Shown: positions 1 through 8,219 of the stretch, piece after piece
Layout of the letters: every line of letters begins with the position of its first letter
Numbering within the stretch: the first letter of the stretch is position 1
Assembly: GCF_001659605.2 (NCBI RefSeq)
Contig: NC_035168.2
Span: 14,414,862 to 14,478,861, forward strand
Direction: 5' to 3'
Length of the DNA stretch: 64,000 nt
Origin: Manihot esculenta
Lineage: Eukaryota; Streptophyta; Magnoliopsida; Malpighiales; Euphorbiaceae
Made by a program: the position numbers and the translations under genes
The notes under the pieces: model-generated
Database searches by the model: none
Told to the model about the DNA's origin: nothing
The model's input: the letters and a program-made list of their open reading frames with translations, nothing else

Positions 1-1165
1 GAAGAGAGAAGTGGCACAGTTCGTGTCAGCCTGCGAAGTATGTTAGAGGGTGAAGCTGGAACATCAGAGGCCGGCTGGAATGCTTAACCCACTGCCGATT
101 CCAGAGTGGAAATGGGAGAATATCGCCATGGATTTTGTAGTGGGGTTACCGGCAACATCCAACAGGTTAGACTCCATATGGGTGATAGTGGATAGACTCA
201 CTAAATCTGCTCACTTCATCCCTGTCAGGAGCAACTACTCTGTGGATAAACTGGCGCAAGTGTATGTTGATGAGATCGTCAGGCTGCATGGGGTTCCCGT
301 TTCAATAGTGTCAGATAGAGGGCCCCAGTTCACCTCTAGGTTTTGGCGGAGTCTGCAGGATGCCATGGGTACTAGGTTGGATTTCAGCACTGCCTTCCAT
401 CCACAGACAGACGGACAGTCAGAGAGGACCATCCAGACCATAGAAGATATGCTCAGAATGTGTGTGCTAGATTTTGGCGGTTCTTGGAAGCAACATCTAC
501 CTTTGGTGGAGTTTGCCTACAATAACAGCTATCATGCTAGCATAGGGATGGCTCCATATGAAGCTTTATATGGGAGGAAGTGCAGGTCACCTGTTTGCTG
601 GGAGGAAGTTGGAGAAAGGGCCTTGGCAGGGCCTGAGCTAGTAGAGATCACCAGCAGGGTGGTGCCCATGATCAGAGAAAGGATAAAGACTGCCACCAGC
701 AGGCAGAAAAGCTATGCAGACATCCGCAGAAAACAGGTAGAGTTTCAGGAGGGGGATCTAGTATTGCTCAAGGTGTCTCCGATGAAAGGGGTGGTTCGGT
801 TTGGTAAGAAGGGTAAGCTAGCTCCACGGTACATCGGACCCTTTGAGGTCTTGCAAAAAGTTGGGAATGTATCGTACAAGCTGGATTTACCTGCTTCTAT
901 GAAGAGGATCCATCCGGTTTTCCATGTTTCCATGTTGAGGAAGTTCGTGTCAGATCCGGGCAAGGTTCTTAGCGAGCCTGATGTGGAGATCCAAGAGGAT
1001 CTCACTTATGTTGAACAGCCAGTGCGGATTCTTGACACTCAGATCCGAAAGTTGAGGAATAAGGAAATCCCGATGGTGAAAGTTCTTTGGAACCACCACA
1101 ATTTGGAGGAATGCACTTGGGAGACCCGGGAGTCCATGCTCCAGCAGTACCCCCACCTCTTCTAA
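1..1165 (+). pseudogene. Element A: 3' end of Ty3/gypsy chromovirus pol (integrase and chromodomain), broken
   Basis: This is the C-terminal part of a Ty3/gypsy polyprotein; the rest lies upstream of the window. The frame opens at base 2 in the integrase zinc-binding region and meets an in-frame TAG at 44-46, where the related copy at 12.0 kb has a Gln codon. Downstream, 372 codons are open to the TAA. The integrase core acidic residues are visible as Asp28 and Asp89, followed by Glu125, numbered from the GTG at 50. The last ~55 residues, around KVLWNHHNLEECTWE, match a C-terminal chromodomain. In chromoviruses this targets integration to heterochromatin. The polypurine tract and LTR follow directly. 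The fragment is non-functional because of the stop, unless that stop is read through. Confidence 0.9.
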
Positions 1166-1225
1166 GGTTAGTTGAGATGTGTTCCATGTGCTATATGTGT
1201 TTATGTTATGCATGTATTAGTTGAG

Positions 1226-1262
1226 GAACATTCGGGGACGAATGTTCTTAAGGGGGGGAGAA
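1226..1262 (+). promoter_or_regulatory. Element A stem-loop and polypurine tract
   Basis: The tract AAGGGGGGGAGAA (about 1250-1262) abuts the LTR start TGTAATACCC and is the expected primer for plus-strand DNA synthesis. Directly before it, GAACATTC (1226-1233) and GAATGTTC (1240-1247) are perfect 8-bp inverted arms around a 6-base loop. The same arrangement occurs in elements B and D. Confidence 0.8.
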
Positions 1263-1599
1263 TGTAATACCCGGCTAGACTCCGGTATCGGAATTCCTAC
1301 CGTCCGGTGGAATCTCGGATGTCGGAGACCTCTAGAAGGGGTAAAGTCATGTTTTTATGAAATGTTTTTATGTTTTAAATGAGTTTTTACATGAAAATAG
1401 CTTTGGAGGAAAACCCAGGTTCGGCCGCCGAAAGTCAAGTTCGGCCGCCGAACATGCATGTGTTTTGGAGGCACGTTAGGCCCCCAAAAGCGTGAGTGAG
1501 GGAAGTCAAGGTTCGGCCGCCGAACCTCATGTTCGGCCGCCGAACATTGCATGGATACGGAGGCACATTCGGCCCCCGAACGTGGCCTGGCCAGCCACA

Positions 1600-1608
1600 T
1601 ATAAAAGG
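1600..1608 (+). promoter_or_regulatory. TATA box of element A 3' LTR
   Basis: TATAAAAGG follows a conserved TGGCCAGCCAC block. The same TATA position and flank recur in the other chromovirus LTRs, for example B at 6032-6040, J at 57667-57675 and D on the minus strand at 60878-60886 and 48966-48974. It is the likely start of the retrotransposon transcript, about 30 bases downstream. Confidence 0.75.
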
Positions 1609-2682
1609 GTCCCTTTGGTCCGCACGGGCGAGCTTTTTCTCTCCCATTGTCGGCCAAGGTGAGTCTCCGCCGGTCCTCCCTCAATCGTGAGTGTTTTCCC
1701 TAGATCTTTCATGGTTTTCACGAGTTTTAACTTCTATTTTGAAGATTTGTGAGCATAGAGCAAGTTTTGGGTGCTTGGAGGTTCAAGGAGCTCAATCTCT
1801 TCATCTCCAAGCTAGGATCGTCTTCCCTCTCATTTCTTCAAGAGGTAAGCTCGGATCCACCCTTATTATGTGTTCTAGATAAGTTTTATGCAAGATCTAA
1901 GGGTAGAAATGCATGCTAGGGTATATGTTGAGTTATGGGTATATATTGATGTTTTGAACAATGTGTGTTGTTTGAGTATGTATGAAGTGTTGTAGATGGG
2001 GTATATGCATGTTTGAGACCCCTAGGAACTTGTATGTGTGCTTTGGTTGAAAAATATGCATGTTTGGAAGGTTTGGAGGCGAAATGTGCAAAGGGAGCCA
2101 AGTTTCTGCCCTTTGGCAGAAACCAGGTTCGGCAGCCGAAGGTACTTTCGGCCGCCGAACATGGCTGGGGAGGCAGGCCTTTCGGCTGCCGAAGTTGCCC
2201 CCGAAAAGAGACTTTCGTCTCTGTCTGGCACTTTCGGCCGCCGAAGGTGCCGCCGAACCTAGCTGAGTTTCGTCTCTGTCCAGGACTTTCGGCCGCCGAA
2301 GGTGCCGCCGAAAGTGCCCTGTTCAGCCATTTCATGCATATTTTCTGTGATGTTTTCATGATGTTTTAGGGGGTTTTTGGGGGATATATTAGAGTCATGT
2401 TTATATATGTTTGGTCCCTCATTGGTGTCCACCTGTGTAGGTTCGGACCCGAGGAACCAAGGACCCCAGCAGTGAGCCAGCTGCTACAGAGTTGTCAGAG
2501 TCAGCCAGAGGTGAGTGGGACTATACTTAACCTTTTAACTTAAGATATTAAATGTTTTTATCATGCTTCATGCATCATGATTATATTATAGGTTGTTTGC
2601 ATTAGAATCACGAATTATGTTGCATTGCATTATTATTTGTTGTTGATGGGGGATGGACATTGCACGACTCATTAGCCCTTTT

Positions 2683-2803
2683 TACGAAGTCCTGTGGTGC
2701 CCATAATAGGGCCGGGCAATAGCTCCGATCTACGAAGTCCTGTGGTGCCCATAATAGGGCCGGGCAATACGAAGTCCTGTGGTGCCCATAATAGGGCCGG
2801 GCA
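2683..2803 (+). repeat. Three-copy tandem array in element A LTR
   Basis: Units begin TACGAAGTCCTGTGGTGCCC at 2683, 2731 and 2768. Each contains short inverted GCCC/GGGC arms around ATAATA. Arrays of different sequence occupy the equivalent place in the LTRs of B, E, I, J and D. Confidence 0.85.
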
Positions 2804-3444
2804 TGGAGCTGAGGGATTTTTGGGTCAGTCCGTCCAAGATGTGAAATGTTTGTGTAGTGATGCATTCCATGATAACATGTTTTAAATATTCTTTTCACAG
2901 TTCTACTCACTGGGCATCTAGCTCACCCCTCTCCCCTAACCCCCCAGGTTTGCAGGTACGGGATAGATAGAGAAGGCTATGAAGAGAATAGTCTGTCACA
3001 TGTTTGTAATAGATAGATTTGTGGACATGACAAATTTGTAAAATGATGTATAGTTGATTAGTTTTTTTTTTTTTATGTATTAATGTTATTGAGGATAGAG
3101 CTGTGCTTGACCATAGTATGTGATAATCCCATTTGTATCTTTACATGATCTTTATGTTATGATGTTTAAGTAAACCAACTCTCCATATGTTGTATAGCCC
3201 TTCGAGGCTTATTGAGATCCCACAGAGGGACTTTATTTATGTAAATGATCAGAGTATGCACAGGTTGAGTTGGCGATTGATAGCATGTATGCAAGAAGAA
3301 GTTTTAATTTTTATGTATGATGTTGATCATGTATGGGATTATACAGGTGTACAGGTTATATGTCAGGCTTGCTACGGGTCCCGGCGGCCTTAAGTCGACC
3401 CGGATCCTAGCGCCGGTAGCGGTCCGGATTTTCGGGGCGTTACA

Positions 3445-3892
3445 CCAGGTTTGCAGGATCAAAGATAGTATCGGGAAGTCGGCTTAGTGGCTGGTATAGT
3501 TAATGTAATAAAATAGTTGTGGACATGTATTATTTAATGGATTAGAATTGTGCTTGGCCCTAACTTTCTTTACCTTTGTAATCCCTGTTAACATGAACAT
3601 TATTTAAAAGTTTTTAATTATGAGTTATGTTTGGACCAAGCTTGAAGCATGTGATGTTGACCATACCAGAGCATTTGATGAGGGCTTTAGTATGGGTTTT
3701 ATGTTTTCAGTATGACACATGTACAGGTTGAGCTTGGTTTCATGGAATATTTAAGTTTTTGTGAATATGTATGATCATGTATGGGATTTTAACAGGTACA
3801 CAGGATGTATATTAGGCTTGCTACGGGTTCCGACAACCTTAAGTCGATCTGAATCCTAGCACCATTAGCGGTTCGATTTTTGGGTCGTTACA
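3445..3892 (+). mobile_element. Element H: 3' end of a chromovirus LTR, target of A
   Basis: The sequence resumes with CCAGGTTTGCAGG, matching an internal point of the related LTR at about 2944, and ends GGGTCGTTACA. It is the tail of an older LTR into which A inserted; its 5' part should lie upstream of the window. The bases after it (TTGAG) belong to the copia element, so H is nested in copia. Confidence 0.75.
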
Positions 3893-3919
3893 TTGAGTTT
3901 CCTCAAGTTGCATTGTACT
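3893..3919 (-). pseudogene. Short Ty1/copia pol remnant between LTRs H and E
   Basis: These 27 bases on the minus strand continue the copia integrase frame that breaks off at 18063; GTACT here (3915-3919) is the duplication of E. The piece shows that H and E both landed in the same copia element. The reverse transcriptase part of copia would lie left of the window. Confidence 0.7.
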
Positions 3920-5773
3920 TGTAACGATCCGAAAATCCGGACCGCTACCGGTATTAGGATCCAGATCGACTTAAGGCCGCCGAGACCCGTAGCAAGCCTA
4001 CTATACTCTTTGGGTACCTGTAAAATCCCATAAATGATCACACATAACCTGTAAACATTAAAAACTCAACCCTGTCCCATGGTTCAACCTGTGCATGCAC
4101 TAACTCTGTACATAGACCCCCTTACCAGAGCACTCATTAAAGCCCTGGCTGAGTCCACACAGTATATGTTAAACCTGGTCATCCACACTCAGCAACTAGA
4201 CATATCCATAAAACAGACCATGTATACATAAGAGGGATTTACATCACATCTGGGTCAAGCACAAAACTATACATAGCTCGTTATAAGGTTTACATCTCTT
4301 TACAATTTGACATGTCCACACTAATCTATTACATATCTCTTTACTCTTTCTGACCTTTGCTGATCCTCCCCTGACCTCTGAGCCTGCAAAACTAGGGTTA
4401 AGGGGAAGGGGTGAGCTATAAAGCCCAATGAGTAGAAACAAGGAAAACAGTTCATTAGTGCATGCTCTTATGAATGCGTCACAGCATAAACATTTCATAT
4501 CACGGATGGACATGACCACCAAAACTCCCTTCTGTCTCAGTATGCCTGGCCCGGCCAGGTCTTATAACCCCTGTATGCCTGGCCCAGCCAGGTCTTACAA
4601 CGTTCGTATGCCTGGCCCGGCCAGGTCTTACAACATCTGTATGCCTGGCCCGGCCAGGTCTTACAACAGCTCTAGGGCTATTGGGGCCGCCTTGGTCCAT
4701 CCACATCATCATAGTCATCATATTATGCAATGCGCCATATTCGTGAAACTAGTACAATCAACCTACTATAATCATCATGATGCATGAACATGCTTTAGGC
4801 ATTCGATTTCTTTAAAACATAACAGCTGAAATCTAGTTCTACTCACCTCTGGCTGACTCTGAATACTCTGAAGCAGTGCTCACTGCTGCTCTCTTCGGTT
4901 CCTCTGGTCCGTTCCTACACAGGTGGACTCAACATGAGGGACCAAACGAACTCAAGAACAACTCTATAAAACTCCCCAAAACCCTCATAAAATATCCTAC
5001 AACATTCACATAAAACATGCAAAAGAAGGCTGGACAGGGCACTTTCGGCGGCAGGTTCGGCGGCCGAAAGTCCCTTCCAGAGACGAAACTCAAGCACCTT
5101 CGGCGGCCGAACTTTACTTTCGGCAGCCGAACCCTTTCGGGGGCAAGGTTCGGGGGCTGAAAGGCACTCTAGAGACGAAAGTCTCTAACCTTCGGCGGCC
5201 GAAATCCCGCTCCAGAGCCGAAAGTCCAAACCTTCGGGGGCGAGCTTAGGCAGCCGAAACCACCTCCTTAGCACATTCGGCGGCTGAACCTTCCTTCGGC
5301 GGGCGAACCTGGATTTGCCATCTAGGCAGAATCCTGCTATTCTCATGCACAACTTCCCCCAACACACTCAAACATGCAACCATCCAAATTACAACTTGCA
5401 TATACTCATGTACATGCACACCAAAACTAACTTAAAACCCTAAACAACAACATCAACACAACACATAAGCATAGTTTTGCACAAAACTCACATCAACCAT
5501 ACTTACCCTAAACATGCATATCTACCCAACCAACTTGCATAAAACTTGCTTAAAACATTAAAAGATGTCAGGAAACTTCACTTACCTCTGGTAAACGAGA
5601 GGATGAAGGGTCCTAACGTAGAGATATGGGGAAAACACTCCTCAAGTCTCCAAACTTCAAGTCTTGGGTTTTATGTTCAAAAACTTCAAAAATAACAAAA
5701 TCTTGTTAAAACCTTGAAAGATTTGAAGAAGATCCTGAAAGTCAACTTGGGAAGGGTTTGGGCTCACCTCTGG
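3920..5773 (-). mobile_element. Element E: solo chromovirus LTR, left part
   Basis: In minus orientation the LTR ends at 3920 (TGTAACGATCC on the plus strand). It is interrupted at 5773 by element B and resumes at 17738. Together the parts give about 2174 bp, the size of an intact LTR. A perfect GTACT duplication flanks it at 3915-3919 and 18058-18062, and no internal region of its own is present, so it is a solo LTR made by LTR-LTR recombination. It carries a four-copy 33-bp array (4541-4667) of perfect CCTGGCC-N-GGCCAGG palindromes. Confidence 0.9.
4541..4667 (-). repeat. 33-bp tandem array of perfect palindromes
   Basis: Units start TATGCCTGG at 4541, 4574, 4607 and 4640. Each holds CCTGGCC and GGCCAGG arms around one central base, except that the second unit has one changed base. 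It is the equivalent of the hairpin arrays in the other LTR families. Confidence 0.9.
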
Positions 5774-6031
5774 TGTAATACCCGGCTAGAGTCCGGCATC
5801 GAAATTCCTGTCGTCCGGTGGAATTCAGGATGTTGGAATTTTCTAGAAGGGTAAGATTTATGTTTTGCTAAAGTAATGTAGTATGTTTTACTGTAAAATG
5901 AAAAGAGGTTTTGCAAGAAAAGAACCAAGGCAGAAAAGCCAGGTTCGGCCGCCAAAGGTGACATTCGGCCGCCGAACATGCATGGCTTTCGATTTTACGT
6001 GTGGCCGCCGAAGGTGGTCTGGCCAGCCACC

Positions 6032-6040
6032 TATAAAAGG
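6032..6040 (+). promoter_or_regulatory. TATA box of element B 5' LTR
   Basis: TATAAAAGG is preceded by TGGCCAGCCACC, the block conserved before the TATA box of every chromovirus LTR here. The 3' LTR copy is at 13510-13518. Transcription is expected near 6062-6070. Confidence 0.75.
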
Positions 6041-7220
6041 CCCTCAGTCGGTTGAAAGATAAGGATTGCCTCTTTCTTTCACTTTCTTAGGTGAGACTCT
6101 GTCTTCCTTAAGTTTTCTTCATGTTTTCATTAAATATTGTAAAGATTTGATTGATTTTTATGTTATTTTGAAGGTTTTGAGCTAAAAACACAAAGTTGTG
6201 AATTTTGGAGAGTTTGAAGGAGAGTTGCTCCAAAACTCCACGTTAGGATCGTTCATCTTCTTGGTTTCAAGAGGTAAGTGAAGATCCTGAGCTTGTTTTC
6301 ATGATTTATGGAAGATTTGTGAGGTTTTGGGGGAGAGTTGCATGATTAGGGTAAAAGAGAGTGTTTTTGATATGTTTGTGAGAAAAGCTTGTATATGTGT
6401 TATATGTTTTGTGTTGTTGGGGTTTTAAGGTAGTTTCTGACCCCTTTGAGCATATACTTGGGTGTATGCATGTTGAGGAGTTGAGGTGTTTGAGTTGGAG
6501 GAAGATTGGTGCGTTTTGGCGTGAGGCAGAGCAAGGTTCTGCCTTGCTGATGAACCCAGCTTCGGTCGCCGAAGAATGGTTCGGCCGCCGAATGTGCTGA
6601 GGAGGTGGCTTCGGTTGCCTAAGCTTGCCCCCGAGCATTTGGACTTTCGGCTTTGGAGGGGAGTTTTGGCCGCCGAAGATGCCCCTGAAGGTTAGAGACT
6701 TTCATCTCTAGAGTGCCTTTCAACCCCCGAAACTTGCCCCCGAAAGGGTTCGGCTGCCGAAAGTTGAGATTCGGCCACCGAAGGTGCATGAGTTTCGGCT
6801 CTGGAGAGGACTTTCGGCCGCCGAACCTGCCGCCGAAAGTGTCTTGTCCAGCCTTCCTTTGCATGCTTTGCATGGATGTTTGAGTGAGTTTAAGGGGATT
6901 CTTGGGGAGTTTAATAGAGTTGTTCATAAGCTAGTTTGGTCCCTCATTTGAGTCCATCTATGTAGGCACAGACCAGAGGAACCAGAGAGAGCAGCAGTGA
7001 GTACTGCTCCAGCGTGTATAGAGCCTGCAGAGTCGGTCCAGATAGTCAGAGGTGAGTGGAACTAAACGTAATGCTTTTAATTGAAAAATGAAATGCTTTT
7101 AGCTTAATTCATGCATCATGAGTATGCAGTAGGTTGTGTGCATTATAATCCATGAATTTGTTGCATTGCATAGTTATTTGTTGATGTGGGTGAATGCTGA
7201 ATGATCCAATAGTCTCTGAG

Positions 7221-7334
7221 AGAAGTCCAGGAGCCTTTGACTACGCCCTGGCAGGTATAGAGAAGTCCAGGAGCCTTTGACTACGCCCTGGCAGGTATAG
7301 AAAAGTCCAGGAGAATTTGACTACGCCCTGGCAG
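7221..7334 (+). repeat. 40-bp tandem hairpin array in B 5' LTR
   Basis: Three units start AAGTCCAGGAGCC near 7221, 7261 and 7301. Each has CCAGG and CCTGG arms about 15 bases apart. The 3' LTR of the same element has only two units (about 16987-17062), so copy number changed after insertion. Confidence 0.9.
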
Positions 7335-8010
7335 TGGTAAGTACACAGGTTTTATATACACGTATAGATATATGACAGGAAGACCAGGTGCTCGATTCTA
7401 CGCCCTGGCACGGTAGAGCTACCGGGACTATGTGGTGACAGGTTTACCGTTGATGTGGTTTGTCTGTGATATGATGCATTCCATAAGATCATGTGTTAAT
7501 GACTTGTTTTACTGTTCTACTCACTGGGCTATAGAGCTCATCCCACTCCCTTAACCCCAGTCTTGCAGGTTCAGTGTACAGTGTACAGGGGAAGTCCAGC
7601 AGAGTACAGGAAGAGAGAAGAGTTTTGTAATAGAATATTGTGGACATGTAACAGTAAATAGATGTAACAGTTGTGTATAAATGTAGAATTGTGCTTGACT
7701 TAGTTCTTTTTGTGTTGTACATCTTTTGTATACTGGTCTGTTTACAAAGTATGTGAAACACCAGGCTTAACAGGTATGAATTAACCCATCTAGAGAAAGC
7801 TCTAGTCAGGGGTACAGAGTACAGAGACAGTGCATGCACAGGTTAAGTCTTGGTCCAGAGAAAAGTTTTTATTTTCATAGAAAATGTATGACCATGTATG
7901 AGATTTTACAGGTGCTCAGAGAGTATAGCAGGCTTTCTACGAGTTCTGGCGGCCTTAAGCCGATCTGAATCCTAGCGCCGATGACGGTCCATTTTGGGGT
8001 CGTTACAGAT

Positions 8011-8023
8011 TGGTATCAAAGCC
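8011..8023 (+). promoter_or_regulatory. Element B primer binding site (initiator Met-tRNA type)
   Basis: TGGTATCAAAGCC begins three bases after the 5' LTR. It differs by one G-to-A change from the usual plant TGGTATCAGAGCC site, which element D keeps. Confidence 0.85.
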
Positions 8024-8200
8024 CAAGGTTCAAATGATCGGACCTATGGAGAGAGTGTCGGGCTCATAGCGGTTAGAGGTGGTCAAGCACAATAGGAAAT
8101 CATGTCCACTATGATAGGATGTTGCGTCCTATCTATTTGATGCTATGATTTATGCATGTGCTTTATTGTTATATGAGTTACTTATATGTTGCGATATGTG

Positions 8201-8212
8201 TTGTTTTTTCAG
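8201..8212 (+). promoter_or_regulatory. Splice-acceptor-like tract just before gag start
   Basis: TTGTTTTTTCAG ends 7 bases before the gag ATG at 8220. Element D has the same feature (TGTTTTTCAG, minus strand, near 56355-56364) in front of its gag ATG. Together with donor-like sites in the LTR it suggests a spliced leader. No transcript evidence is available here. Confidence 0.45.
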
Positions 8213-8219
8213 AGGTAAG

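Larger units (their letters stand above)
1263..3444 (+). mobile_element. Element A 3' LTR (Ty3/gypsy chromovirus)
   Basis: This 2.18-kb LTR begins TGTAATACCCGG and ends GGGCGTTACA. It follows a polypurine tract, so it is the 3' LTR of element A. A TATA box lies at 1600-1608. Two clusters of TTCGG-N3-CCGAA palindromes sit upstream of the TATA box (1428-1580) and about 0.5 kb downstream of it (2127-2315). A three-copy hairpin array follows at 2683-2803. The base after the LTR begins CCAGG, the probable duplication inside LTR H. No gene is seen in it; the short ORFs here are by-products of the palindromes. Confidence 0.9.
5774..8007 (+). repeat. Element B 5' LTR
   Basis: It starts TGTAATACCCGG and ends GGGGTCGTTACA. 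A TATA box is at 6032-6040. Splice-donor-like sites occur at 6090/6091 (TTAG|GTGAGA), 6273/6274 (AGAG|GTAAGTG) and 7051/7052 (CAGAG|GTGAGT). Palindrome clusters lie at about 5940-6020 and 6555-6840, and a three-copy 40-bp hairpin array at 7221-7334. Confidence 0.93.

Noticed and set aside
1355..2359. Many ORFs in LTRs encoding FGGR, SAAE or RRPN-type repeats, on both strands (also 5.0-5.4, 6.3-6.9, 14.5-15.1, 48.0-49.2, 57.5-58.5 and 60.0-61.1 kb)
   Set aside because: They are translations of the TTCGGCNGCCGAA palindromes in several frames. They lack domains, are not shared in frame between LTR copies and lie in LTRs.
7221..7334. CRISPR-like look of spaced tandem units
   Set aside because: Units are contiguous tandem repeats without unique spacers, inside plant LTRs; CRISPR is not expected in a plant nucleus.
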